Translations under genes and position numbers: made by a program
NCBI RefSeq assembly: GCF_002556635.1
Contig: NZ_MWMO01000014.1
Location: 1-64,000 of the forward strand
Direction of reading: 5' to 3'
Length of the DNA: 64,000 nt
DNA from: Novosphingobium sp. PC22D
GTDB lineage: Bacteria > Pseudomonadota > Alphaproteobacteria > Sphingomonadales > Sphingomonadaceae
Part shown: one piece after another, positions 43,497 to 52,809 of the stretch
How the letters are laid out: every line of letters starts with the position of its first letter
How positions within the stretch are numbered: position 1 is the first letter of the stretch
The notes under the pieces: generated by a model
Seen by the model: only the letters and a program-made list of their open reading frames with translations
Databases searched by the model: none
What the model was told of the DNA's origin: nothing

Positions 43497-44692
43497 AATT
43501 CGGTATCGATCGGCTCCTTGGCGAGTCTGAATTGCGCGCTCCGCTCGAAGGCAAGCGCGTCGCCCTCGTCGCCCATCCGGCCTCGGTCACCGACCGCCTC
43601 GAACACAGCCTCGACGCGCTGATCGCCGCTGGGCTCAACGTGAGTTCCGCGTTCGGCCCGCAGCATGGGATCAAGGGCGACAAGCAGGACAACATGGTCG
43701 AGACCGCCGACGAGACCGATCCGGTCTACGGCATCCCCCTATTCAGCCTCTACGGCGAAGTGCGGCGGCCATCCGGTCAGATGATGTCGAGCGCGGATGT
43801 CTTCCTGTTCGACCTGCAGGACCTGGGTTGCCGCATCTACACCTTCGTGACGACACTGCTCTATCTGCTCGAGGAAGCGGCCAAGCACGGCAAGAGCGTT
43901 TGGGTGCTCGACAGGCCCAATCCCGCCGGACGCCCGGCCGAGGGAACGCTGCTGCAACCCGGACAGGAAAGCTTCGTCGGCGCGGGCCCCATGCCCATGC
44001 GGCACGGGCTGACGCTGGGCGAAATGGGGCGCTGGTTCATTCGCCATCTCGGTCTCGATGTCGACTATCGGGTGATCGCGATGGAGGGCTGGCGGCCCGG
44101 CGAGCGTCCGGGATACGGGTGGCCGGGCGAGCGCGTGTGGATCAATCCGAGCCCGAACGCCGCCAATCTCAACATGGCGCGCGCCTATGCCGGGACGGTC
44201 ATGCTCGAAGGCACGACGCTGAGCGAGGGCAGGGGCACGACCCGCCCGCTCGAAGTGCTGTTCGGCGCGCCGGACATCGATGCGCTCAAGGTGCGCAAGA
44301 CGCTCGATGAGATCGCCGGTCCCTGGACGCGCGGTTGCGCGATCCGCGAGTGCTGGTTCACGCCGACCTTCCACAAGCATGCCGGCGAGCTATGCCACGC
44401 GCTGATGATACACGCAGAGGGCCGCTTCTACGATCACGCGGCCTTCAACCCCTGGCGGCTTCAGGCTGCGACTTTCAAGGCGATCCGGCAGCTCTATCCG
44501 GACTACGAGATCTGGCGCGATTTTCCCTACGAGTACGAGTTCGAGCGGCGTGCGATCGACGTCATCAACGGCGGTCCCGGATTGCGTGAATGGGTCGACG
44601 ATCCGCAGGCCCAGATGGGCGATCTCGATGCCATGGCCCTGCGCGACGAGACGGCCTGGAGCGAGGACGTGCGCGACCTGCTGCTCTATTGA
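43493..44692 (+). CDS. DUF1343 exo-beta-N-acetylmuramidase (NamZ type)
   Basis: A 399-residue protein of the DUF1343 family, whose Bacillus member NamZ removes terminal N-acetylmuramic acid from muropeptides. Family motifs are GPQHGIKGDKQDNM, FDLQDLGCRIYTF, VWVLDRPNPAGRP and EGTTLSEGRGTTRP. There is no clear signal peptide, so it would recycle peptidoglycan fragments in the cytoplasm unless export is by another route. It is coupled to the DOMON-like gene by ATGA. Confidence 0.88.
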   Translation: MKFGIDRLLGESELRAPLEGKRVALVAHPASVTDRLEHSLDALIAAGLNVSSAFGPQHGIKGDKQDNMVETADETDPVYGIPLFSLYGEVRRPSGQMMSSADVFLFDLQDLGCRIYTFVTTLLYLLEEAAKHGKSVWVLDRPNPAGRPAEGTLLQPGQESFVGAGPMPMRHGLTLGEMGRWFIRHLGLDVDYRVIAMEGWRPGERPGYGWPGERVWINPSPNAANLNMARAYAGTVMLEGTTLSEGRGTTRPLEVLFGAPDIDALKVRKTLDEIAGPWTRGCAIRECWFTPTFHKHAGELCHALMIHAEGRFYDHAAFNPWRLQAATFKAIRQLYPDYEIWRDFPYEYEFERRAIDVINGGPGLREWVDDPQAQMGDLDAMALRDETAWSEDVRDLLLY

Positions 44693-44720
44693 CCCTCCAG
44701 CCGTATCGGACGCCGGGTTT

Positions 44721-45287
44721 CTAGCGCTGCATGTTCCCGATCATCCGGTCGAGCGTGCGCTGCATCGTCGCGACGTCCTCGCGCAAGCGGATGAGGTTTT
44801 GGCGGCTCGCCTCGTCGGGGCTGAGCGCGGCCGGGCCGCGCACCCGCTCCACGATCGCACCGAACCATGCGCGCAGGCGCACCGTTATCGGCGTATCGGG
44901 GCCGATGAGCGAGCGATTGCGCGGCAAGGGCGCTGCGTCCTGCGTGCCGTCGTCCTGCCAGGGCGGGCTCGCGGATTGGCCCGACCCTGCGGCCACCTTC
45001 GGCGCATAGGTTTGTTCGGAGGACTGTTGGTTGTGTTGAGCCGAAGCGATGGCCTGCGCGGCGCGTTCGGCCCGCGCCCGTTCGCGCAGCGCCTTGCGGC
45101 GCGTCCGGCGATTATCGACGGCTCCGGTCACCAGCGGTTCCGATTGCTCGGGGAGCGGAACTCCGCGCAACTCGTTCGTCTGGCCGCGCGGCGGCGTGGT
45201 TGGCAGATTAGGCGGCGGAGGCAGGCAAATGACATCCTGCCGGGACGTGCGGTTGTGCTTGCGGCGACGCGAACGGCTCTTCCCCAT
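44721..45287 (-). CDS. Hypothetical basic protein
   Basis: A 188-residue protein of unknown function with a strongly basic start (MGKSRSRRRKHNR), a Pro-rich stretch, an Arg/Ala-rich central helix (TRRKALRERARAERAAQAI) and a C-terminal amphipathic segment (SRQNLIRLREDVATMQRTLDRMIGNM) that looks coiled-coil-like. AGGAGG precedes the ATG, so translation is well supported. Nothing links it to a known family. Confidence 0.55.
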   Translation of the reverse strand: MGKSRSRRRKHNRTSRQDVICLPPPPNLPTTPPRGQTNELRGVPLPEQSEPLVTGAVDNRRTRRKALRERARAERAAQAIASAQHNQQSSEQTYAPKVAAGSGQSASPPWQDDGTQDAAPLPRNRSLIGPDTPITVRLRAWFGAIVERVRGPAALSPDEASRQNLIRLREDVATMQRTLDRMIGNMQR

Positions 45288-45478
45288 GATCGTATCCTCC
45301 TGCTCTTGTGGTTATCGTCCTTCTTCCCGTTCGGTCCGCCCCGGCATGGCGCGTAGCCAGCCGGCATCCGAGTTAATGCCTGTCAACTCACAGTCATAAC
45401 GGCGCGCCTGCGACTCGCGAATACGCGGGATCGCCCCGGCGCGCCGGTTTTCCACACTTTTACAATAGGTAGGAGTGC

Positions 45479-46660
45479 TTAGCTCTTCTTACGCGTGAGC
45501 TCGCGCATGGCGCCATCGAGGCCGTCCAGCGTTAGCGGGAACATCGCGTCGTGCATCAGTTCGCGGATCAGGCGGGTCGATGTCGAATAGTCCCACTGGC
45601 GCTCCGGCGTGGGATTGAGCCAGACCGTGGCCGGATAAGTCTGCCGCACGCGCTGAAGCCAGGTCGCGCCCGACTCCTCGTTCATGTGCTCGACCGAGCC
45701 GCCCGGGTGCGAGATCTCGTAGGGGCTCATCGCCGCATCGCCGACGAAGATCACCTTGTAGTCGTGCCCGTACTTGTGGAGCACGTCCCAGGTCTTGGTG
45801 CGCTGCGACCAGCGGCGGCGGTTGTCCTTCCACACGCCTTCATAGAGGCAGTTGTGGAAATAGAAGAACTCGAGGTTCTTGAACTCGGCGGTGGCGGCGC
45901 TGAACAGCTCCTCCACCAGCTTGATGAACGGGTCCATCGAGCCGCCGACGTCGAGGAACAGCAGCACCTTGACCGCGTTGTGCCGCTCGGGCCGCATCCG
46001 GATGTCGAGCCAGCCCTGCTTGGCGGTGCCCTCGATCGTCGCGTCGAGATCGAGCTCCTCGGCCGAGCCCTCGCGCGCGAAGCGGCGCAGGCGGCGCAGC
46101 GCGACCTTGATGTTGCGCGTGCCCAGGTCCCTGGTGTTGTCGAGATTGGCGAACTCGCGCTTTTCCCAGACCTTGATCGCGCGCCCGTGCTTGCCTTCGC
46201 CGCCGATGCGCACGCCTTCGGAGTTGTAGCCCGAATGGCCGAACGGCGAGGTGCCGTTGGTGCCGATCCACTTGTTGCCGCCCTGGTGGCGCTTTTCCTG
46301 CTCCTCGAGCCGCTGCTTGAGCGTCTCCATGATCTCGTCCCACGAGCCGAGCGACTTGATCTGCTCCATCTCCTCCTCGGAGAAATAGCGCTCGGCCAGC
46401 TTCTTGAGCCAGTCCTCCGGGATCTCGACGGGGGCCTGACCGTAGTCGGTGAGCACGCCCTTGAAGACCTTCTGGAACACCTGGTCGAAGCGGTCGAGCA
46501 GGCCCTCGTCCTTCACGAAGGTGGCGCGGCTGAGATAATAGAACGCTTCGGGCGTTTGCTCGATCACCTGCTTGTCGAGCGCCTCGAGCAGGACGAGGTG
46601 CTCCTTGAAACTGGCGGGGATTCCGGCCGCGCGAAGCTCGTCGACGAAGTTGAAGAACAT
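45479..46660 (-). CDS. VWA-domain CoxE-like protein
   Basis: A 393-residue protein with an N-terminal helical part and a C-terminal von Willebrand A domain. The MIDAS motif is DVGGSMD (D237-S241), with glycine in place of the first serine of DxSxS. Proteins of this type pair with MoxR ATPases as chaperone-like complexes that insert metals or assemble envelope enzymes. The likely partner ATPase is at 48764-49609, with an AspH-type gene and two GFA genes between. The start at 46660 leaves the normal family N-terminus. Confidence 0.88.
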   Translation of the reverse strand: MFFNFVDELRAAGIPASFKEHLVLLEALDKQVIEQTPEAFYYLSRATFVKDEGLLDRFDQVFQKVFKGVLTDYGQAPVEIPEDWLKKLAERYFSEEEMEQIKSLGSWDEIMETLKQRLEEQEKRHQGGNKWIGTNGTSPFGHSGYNSEGVRIGGEGKHGRAIKVWEKREFANLDNTRDLGTRNIKVALRRLRRFAREGSAEELDLDATIEGTAKQGWLDIRMRPERHNAVKVLLFLDVGGSMDPFIKLVEELFSAATAEFKNLEFFYFHNCLYEGVWKDNRRRWSQRTKTWDVLHKYGHDYKVIFVGDAAMSPYEISHPGGSVEHMNEESGATWLQRVRQTYPATVWLNPTPERQWDYSTSTRLIRELMHDAMFPLTLDGLDGAMRELTRKKS

Positions 46661-46754
46661 GGCGGCAAGGCTAATCCAGCCCGTCGCCCACTTCAAACGC
46701 AATCGATGCGTGGCGGGCGATTGAGGGTGCGCGGCCCCCGGCTATAACGCCACG

Positions 46755-47897
46755 ATGACCCTCACAGCGAATCAGGCGGCGCAGCTTCGCGAAGACGCCC
46801 AGCGCGCGCTGCAGCGCCGCGACGGCCGGGCCGCGCTCGCCGCGCTCGACCAGTTGCCCGACGCGCCCGAACTGACGCGTGCACAGGCGCACCTGATGCT
46901 CGGCGATCTCGCGGGCGGTGAAGCCGCGATCGACCGATTGCTCGCCGCCGAACCGCGCAACATCTGGGGCCTCATCATCAAGGGCGACTGCCGGGCGCAG
47001 CAGAGCGACAGCCGCGCCGCGACCGCCTTCTTCAAGGCCGCGCTCGATGCCGCCGCGCGGCTGCCTTCGCGCACGCCGGATCTCGAGACCGCGCTGGGCC
47101 GGGTGCAGCAGCGCCTCGCCAGCCTCGCCAACCGCTTCGAAGACGATCTGCGCGCACGGCTCGCCGAAGCGGGCGTGGGCGAAAGCGGTGCGAGCCCGCG
47201 CATCGCCGAAGCGCTCGACATTCTCACCGGCCGCCGCGAGGTCTTCTTCCAACAGCCGCAGAGCTTCTTCTATCCCGGCCTGCCGCAGATCCAGTTCTAC
47301 GAACGCGAGCAGTTCGACTGGATTGCCGAATTGGAAAGCCGCACCGCGGCGATTCGCGGCGAACTCGAAGCGGTTCTCGCGCAGGATGGCGAGACGTTTC
47401 GTCCCTACGTCGAGAGCGATCCGAGCCGCCCCGCCAAGCAGAACGCGATGGTCGGCGATCCGCGCTGGGGCGCGTACTACTTGTGGAAGGCCGGTAAGCC
47501 CGTCGCCGAGCATGCCGTGGAGTGTCCCGCGACCATGGCCGCCCTCGAAAGGCCGCCGGTGCCGGTCATCGCGGGGCGATCGCCGCTCGCGCTGTTCTCG
47601 ATGCTGCGCCCGGGCATGCATATTTCGCCGCACACCGGCTTTCTCAACACGCGGCTGATCTGCCACTTGCCGCTGATCGCGCCGCCCGGTTGCACGCTGC
47701 GCGTCGGCAACGAAACGCGGGCGTGGGACGAGGGCAGGGCGCTGATCTTCGATGACAGCATCGAGCACGAGGCGTGGAACCGCTCGGACCAGACCCGCGT
47801 CGTCCTGCTGTTCGAGATCTGGCGCCCCGAGATCGGCGAGGCCGATCGCGCCGCTCTGACCGTGATGTTCGAGTATATCTCCGCCTACGCCCACTGA
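46755..47897 (+). CDS. Aspartyl/asparaginyl beta-hydroxylase (AspH) family with TPR part
   Basis: A 380-residue protein. The N-terminal half has TPR-like helix pairs (residues about 5-110). The C-terminal half is the 2OG/Fe dioxygenase domain of the AspH family with HISPHTGFLNTRLICHLPL (H289, H293, H304), H338 in DDSIEHEAWN and R348. It probably hydroxylates Asp/Asn in proteins or acts on lipid A-like substrates, as related LpxO enzymes do. It is divergent from the VWA gene and convergent with the GFA genes. Confidence 0.87.
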   Translation: MTLTANQAAQLREDAQRALQRRDGRAALAALDQLPDAPELTRAQAHLMLGDLAGGEAAIDRLLAAEPRNIWGLIIKGDCRAQQSDSRAATAFFKAALDAAARLPSRTPDLETALGRVQQRLASLANRFEDDLRARLAEAGVGESGASPRIAEALDILTGRREVFFQQPQSFFYPGLPQIQFYEREQFDWIAELESRTAAIRGELEAVLAQDGETFRPYVESDPSRPAKQNAMVGDPRWGAYYLWKAGKPVAEHAVECPATMAALERPPVPVIAGRSPLALFSMLRPGMHISPHTGFLNTRLICHLPLIAPPGCTLRVGNETRAWDEGRALIFDDSIEHEAWNRSDQTRVVLLFEIWRPEIGEADRAALTVMFEYISAYAH

Positions 47898-47904
47898 GGC
47901 GGGA

Positions 47905-48333
47905 TCAGGTCGCGGTCCCCGGCGCCGGTGGCTGGCGCGCGAACCGTTCGAGCGCGGGGTCGAGCAGGGCCCACGCAGGCGCCTCGTCGGTCCAGATGAT
48001 CGAGGTCGGCGCCAGCTCGGCGGCCTCGTCGAGCACACCCAGGCGCACCACGCAGGCGATCGAGCGGGCCGAGTTCCTGCCGAGCAAGTGCGTTCCGCAG
48101 TTGGGGCAGAACCCCTGGCCGATCACGTTGCCGCTCTGTGCCTCATACTCCCACCAATGGATTTCGCCTCGCGTCGCCAGCTTGTCGGTCATGACGAGCG
48201 CGTTGCTGGTCGCCGAGCCGCCGGCGATCCGCTGGCACTGCCTGCACCAGCACTGGCGGACCCAGACCGGCTCCGCTTCGATCGAGAGCGTCACCGCCCC
48301 GCAGTTGCATCGGCCGTGATAGGGCGCGGGCAT
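47905..48333 (-). CDS. GFA-family protein (glutathione-formaldehyde type), copy 2
   Basis: A 142-residue zinc protein of the GFA fold. Conserved cysteines are in GRCNCGAVTLS, QCWCRQCQRIAGG and GFCPNCGTHL. The family was described for glutathione-dependent formaldehyde activation, although this enzymatic role is contested. It is separated by two bases from a paralogue of the same family, so the two form a tandem pair. Confidence 0.86.
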   Translation of the reverse strand: MPAPYHGRCNCGAVTLSIEAEPVWVRQCWCRQCQRIAGGSATSNALVMTDKLATRGEIHWWEYEAQSGNVIGQGFCPNCGTHLLGRNSARSIACVVRLGVLDEAAELAPTSIIWTDEAPAWALLDPALERFARQPPAPGTAT

Positions 48334-48335
48334 GG

Positions 48336-48763
48336 TCAGCCGGCCTCGACCAGCGGGCTGTCGGGACCACGGCCGTGGTGCGGCAGGCCGGGATCGAGGC
48401 AGGCCCACGAGGGCGCGCTCGAAACCCAGATCAGCGAGCTCGGCGCGATCAGTTCGGGGTCGTCGAGCGTTCCCGCGCGCACCCGCATCGGCATGCCCGA
48501 AGGCTCGACCGTCTTGCTGTAGAGCTGCGCCCCGCATTCCGGGCAGAATCCGCGTTCGACGGTGTTGCCGCTGTCGGCGGTCATGCGCAGTGTCGAAATT
48601 GCGCCCGAATAGACGACCGCCTCCTCGGCGAAGAGCACGTTGACCGTGGCCGAACCGCTGGCGATCCGCTGGCAGTCACGGCACCAGCACGCGCGCGCGC
48701 CCGAGGGCTCGGCGGTGACGGTAAAGCGGACCTGCCCGCACAGGCACTGGCCGGTGTGCACGG

Positions 48764-48767
<4 letters not shown>
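48336..48767 (-). CDS. GFA-family protein, copy 1
   Basis: A 143-residue zinc protein with GQCLCGQVRF, RACWCRDCQRIASG and RGFCPECGAQLYS. The best start is TTG at 48767, which overlaps the MoxR stop as TTGA. A GTG six bases later is the alternative. It sits directly behind the MoxR gene and in front of its paralogue, so all three are one operon. Confidence 0.82.
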
Positions 48768-49609
<842 letters not shown>

Positions 49610-49738
49610 GAAATGGTCCTGCCCGATTGATCGTTGGCGCGAACCTATGTTGTGCGTCGCAGCGAAGCAAGCACGGCGGACGGTCGCGCGGGGACTGTTC
49701 ATGGTTTCGCGGGCGCGATGGACAGGGCGCGGGGTGGC

Positions 49739-50980
49739 ATGCACAAGCCCTTCATGGCGATGGATTTCCTCAAGACGGCGCGCTGGCTTAACCGGGGCCG
49801 GGTGGCCGGCTATCTCGTGCTGCTCGCGCTGCTCAATGCGGCGACGCTGGTATTCCTCGTCGTCACCGCGAGGAACGGCGTCGATCGCAACGGCTTCCTC
49901 CTCGGCACCGATTTCCTCAGCTTCTGGACCTCGGGCCGGATGCTGGCGGACGGCGCTTCGGTTTATGACCAGGCGGCGCATATTGCCGCACAGCAGACCT
50001 ACTGGGTGCAGCAGGACGAAGCCTTCACCGCGTTCTTCTATCCGCCCTCGTTCCTGCCGTTCTGCTATCCGCTCGGACTCGCGCCCTACTTCGTCTCATT
50101 GGCGCTCTGGCTGCTCGCGACGGGCGCGTTCTACGTCTGGACCGGCTCGCGGTGGCTGCGCGAATTCGCGCTGGACCGGCCCTCGCGCTGGATCCTGCTC
50201 GCCGGGTTTCCGCCGGTCCTCATCACGATCACGCATGGACAGACCTCGTTTCTGGTGGCTGGCCTGCTCGGCCTGGCGACGCTCTGGGTGCCGCGCAGGC
50301 CGATCGCCGCGGGCGTGTTGTTTGGGCTCGCGACGATCAAACCGCAGTTCGGCCTGCTGATCCCGCTCGCGCTGCTGCTCACCGGCGAGTGGCGCGTGAT
50401 CGCGGCGGCGGTGGCATCGGCGCTGGTGCTGGCGCTGGTCTCGACGCTGGCGTTCGGGCTCGAGACCTGGAGCGCCTGGGCGGCGGTCAGTTCCTCCGCG
50501 CAGGCGGCGATGAGCGAAGGGGCGGTCGGCTTCGCCAAGATGATGAGCGTGTTCGCGGGGGCGCGACTGCTCGGCCTGCCGGTAAGCGCCGCCTATGCGC
50601 TGCAAGCGGTGACGAGCCTCGCGGTGGCCGGGGTAGTCGCCTGCGTCGCGTGGAAAGCGCGATGGCGCCACGGGCTCGGCGCGGCGGTGCTGGCGGGCGC
50701 GCCGCTCGCGACGCCGTTCGTGCTCGATTACGACTTGGTTCTGCTCGCCTTTCCGCTGATCTGGCTGGCGACGCGCGAGGATCGGCTGCCCTGGGAGCGG
50801 ATCGCGATGTTGCTCACCTTCGCCGGCGCCGCCTTCGCTCGCCCGCTGGCGATGAACCTCGGCGTGCCGATCATGCCGATGATCCTCGCCCTGTTCTTCG
50901 CGGTCGTGGCGCGCCGCGCGCTCGCGCGCGGGTCAGAACCGCGCGAACAGGTTGGGATGACGGTCGACGAAGCGGCGTAG
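49739..50980 (+). CDS. GT87-like (DUF2029) membrane glycosyltransferase
   Basis: A 413-residue integral membrane protein with about ten or eleven hydrophobic segments, of the GT87 type seen in polyprenyl-phosphate-mannose-dependent transferases. FLLGTDFLSFWTSGRMLADG resembles the DFxxxW-like catalytic loop after the first helix. FYPPSFLPFCYPLG and ATIKPQFGLLIPLA are also conserved. The chosen ATG at 49739 begins shortly before the first helix. The gene overlaps the convergent YjdF-like gene by 48 bases at the 3' end. Confidence 0.8.
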   Translation: MHKPFMAMDFLKTARWLNRGRVAGYLVLLALLNAATLVFLVVTARNGVDRNGFLLGTDFLSFWTSGRMLADGASVYDQAAHIAAQQTYWVQQDEAFTAFFYPPSFLPFCYPLGLAPYFVSLALWLLATGAFYVWTGSRWLREFALDRPSRWILLAGFPPVLITITHGQTSFLVAGLLGLATLWVPRRPIAAGVLFGLATIKPQFGLLIPLALLLTGEWRVIAAAVASALVLALVSTLAFGLETWSAWAAVSSSAQAAMSEGAVGFAKMMSVFAGARLLGLPVSAAYALQAVTSLAVAGVVACVAWKARWRHGLGAAVLAGAPLATPFVLDYDLVLLAFPLIWLATREDRLPWERIAMLLTFAGAAFARPLAMNLGVPIMPMILALFFAVVARRALARGSEPREQVGMTVDEAA

Positions 50981-51631
50981 CCAGTGGTCGGTGCGCTCGT
51001 GCCGGGCACGGCGCATGTAGCGCCAGCCCGCCAGCGCCATGACCAGCGCGCCCAGCGTATCGACGATGAGGTCCCACATCGTGTCGGTGAGCCCGGAGGG
51101 ATCGCCCCACATCGCCTTCTGCATGTCGGTGCCCGCGAGCTGATCCATCGTGAACTCGAAGATTTCCCACACCGCGCCGAGGCTGACCGCAAAGTGAAAA
51201 GCGAACAGCGCGACGAAGCTGGGCGGCATGCGCATGTCGACCAGTTCGTTCTCGTTGAGCACGTAGACCACGAGAAAGCCGAGCAGTCCGAGCAGGATCC
51301 CAGAGGTGCCGTGCAGCGCCAGGTCCCACCACCAGATGCGATGATAGAAGTCCCGCACCTCGCCAAGGAACAGCGTCGCGAACAGGAACAGGACGACGAA
51401 GATCTGGATTTCCGACGGGATCTGGATCGGCATCCTCGCCGGAAACAGCGCCGGAAACGCGATCATCGCCATCAGCAGGATCGTCACGAAAACGTGCATC
51501 CACTGCTGCGAGAAGCACAGCGCCACCGCCTCGGCCCCCATCACGAATTCGAGCACGGCCAGCAGCAACAGGTGCAGTCGGCTCGGAAGGAGCGTGCCGT
51601 GCCTGCCGTCCGGGTCTTCGCCTTGCGCCAT
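50933..51631 (-). CDS. YjdF-like (DUF2238) membrane protein
   Basis: A 232-residue membrane protein with about six hydrophobic helices. The core segment RIWWWDLALHGTSGILLGLLGF, followed by VYVLNENE, is typical of the DUF2238/YjdF family, and GAVWEIFEFTMDQLAG is also conserved. The function is unknown. The last 48 bases overlap the end of the GT87-like gene on the other strand. Confidence 0.8.
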   Translation of the reverse strand: MAQGEDPDGRHGTLLPSRLHLLLLAVLEFVMGAEAVALCFSQQWMHVFVTILLMAMIAFPALFPARMPIQIPSEIQIFVVLFLFATLFLGEVRDFYHRIWWWDLALHGTSGILLGLLGFLVVYVLNENELVDMRMPPSFVALFAFHFAVSLGAVWEIFEFTMDQLAGTDMQKAMWGDPSGLTDTMWDLIVDTLGALVMALAGWRYMRRARHERTDHWLRRFVDRHPNLFARF

Positions 51632-51744
51632 TGCCTTGCCTTTTCACGATCTGCCGCCATCTCTCGGGGAACCGCGGCGCGGGTCATGCGCTACGACAGC
51701 CAGGGCCGCATGGCAAAGTCGCATTCCGGGGGAAGGGGTTCCAC

Positions 51745-52458
51745 ATGGCCGAAAAGGTTCGGCAAAATCGCAACATCGCGCTGCTCATCGACGCGGACAA
51801 CGCATCTCCCGCCAGTCTCGAGGCGGCGCTCACCATTCTGGGCGATCTCGGCACCGTCAACGTCCGCCGGATCTATGGCAACTGGGCCAAGCCGGGGCTC
51901 AAGGGCTGGTCCAAGATCGTCCACCGCCACGCGATCGAGCCGCAGCAGCAGTTCGATCTGACCAAGGGCAAGAACGCCACCGACATGAAGATGACGATTG
52001 ACGCCATGGATCTGCTCTACGGCGGCCATGTCGACGGCTTCGGCCTGATGACGAGCGATTCGGATTTCATGCCGCTCGCCATGCGCATTCGCCAGAACGG
52101 CACGCCGGTCTACGGCTTCGGCACCGACCGGACGCCCGAGGCGTTCCGGCAGGCCTGTACCCGCTTCATCGATATCGACTCGATCTATGAGGACGAGAAC
52201 CGGCCCGATTCCAGGCCTTCGCCCAAGCCCGCGGTCGATGACGAAATGATCAAGCTGCTCGGCGACGCCTGGCGCGCCAGCAAGCGCGACGACGAGGGCT
52301 ATGCCAGCCTTTCCGAAGTCGGCCAGCGCGTGGCCAACCGCTCGAGCTTCGATGCCAGGAGCTACGGCTTCTCGCGGCTCTCGGAACTGGTGCAGAGCCT
52401 CCCCAACTTCGCGACGCAAAAGCGCGAGAGCGGATTGTTCGTGAAGCGGCTGCGATAG
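51745..52458 (+). CDS. NYN-domain (LabA-like) predicted ribonuclease
   Basis: A 237-residue protein. The N-terminal NYN/PIN-like domain has acidic sites LLIDADNAS, KNATDMKMTIDAMDL and MTSDSDFMPLA, the usual pattern of a metal-dependent RNase. The C-terminal SRASKRDDEGYASLSEVGQRV and later segment looks like an OST-HTH/LOTUS RNA-binding domain. GGAAGGGG precedes the ATG at 51745. The target RNA is unknown. Confidence 0.88.
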   Translation: MAEKVRQNRNIALLIDADNASPASLEAALTILGDLGTVNVRRIYGNWAKPGLKGWSKIVHRHAIEPQQQFDLTKGKNATDMKMTIDAMDLLYGGHVDGFGLMTSDSDFMPLAMRIRQNGTPVYGFGTDRTPEAFRQACTRFIDIDSIYEDENRPDSRPSPKPAVDDEMIKLLGDAWRASKRDDEGYASLSEVGQRVANRSSFDARSYGFSRLSELVQSLPNFATQKRESGLFVKRLR

Positions 52459-52509
52459 CACGCTGGCATGAACCAGCGACTGTCGCGCCATGCGGTGATC
52501 GATCGAAAC

Positions 52510-52532
52510 GGTTCGACAGGCTGGGTGAACGG
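52510..52532. repeat. Single half of the sphingomonad palindromic repeat
   Basis: GGTTCGACAGGCTGGGTGAACGG resembles one arm of the palindromic repeat that follows at 52647-52709, and the known sphingomonad REP-type unit with TTCGACA-GCTCAG. It may be a decayed copy. Confidence 0.45.
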
Positions 52533-52646
52533 ACGCCCGAGCGGAATTGGCATGCGTTCGGCCAAGTGTCCACTTTCGGCAAACTTCTTAAGAGCCTGGA
52601 ACGCCGCGAATGTCTTGGAAAACGGACAAGCGGCAAGCACCTCCAC

Positions 52647-52709
52647 CCGCTCAGCCTGAGCTTGTCGAAGGCTCCGCGCTGAGGCCTTCGACAAGCTCAG
52701 GCTGAGCGG
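52647..52709. repeat. REP-like palindromic element
   Basis: Two perfect 26-bp arms (52647-52672 and 52684-52709, starting CCGCTCAGCCTGAG and ending GCCTTCGACAAGC in inverse order) flank an 11-base loop. Sequences with TTCGACAAGCTCAGG in palindromic pairs are widespread between genes in sphingomonads, by general knowledge. Such elements act as 3' mRNA stabilisers, gyrase or IHF sites, or as targets of RAYT transposases. Confidence 0.75.
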
Positions 52710-52809
52710 AGGTTGGGACTTTGCTCCGACCGCTTAGTCGTCGTGCCCGGAAAGTGCGCTTCCGAAGTAAATTGGCAAATTGCTGCCCGTCGAACAGGCC
52801 GACGTGCAA

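Larger units (their letters stand above)
52459..52809. other. Repeat-bearing gap between the NYN gene and parE
   Basis: About 350 bases without a gene. It contains a perfect 26-bp inverted repeat at 52647-52709 and a single related half at 52510-52532. Otherwise no coding signal, tRNA or promoter is clear. Confidence 0.6.
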
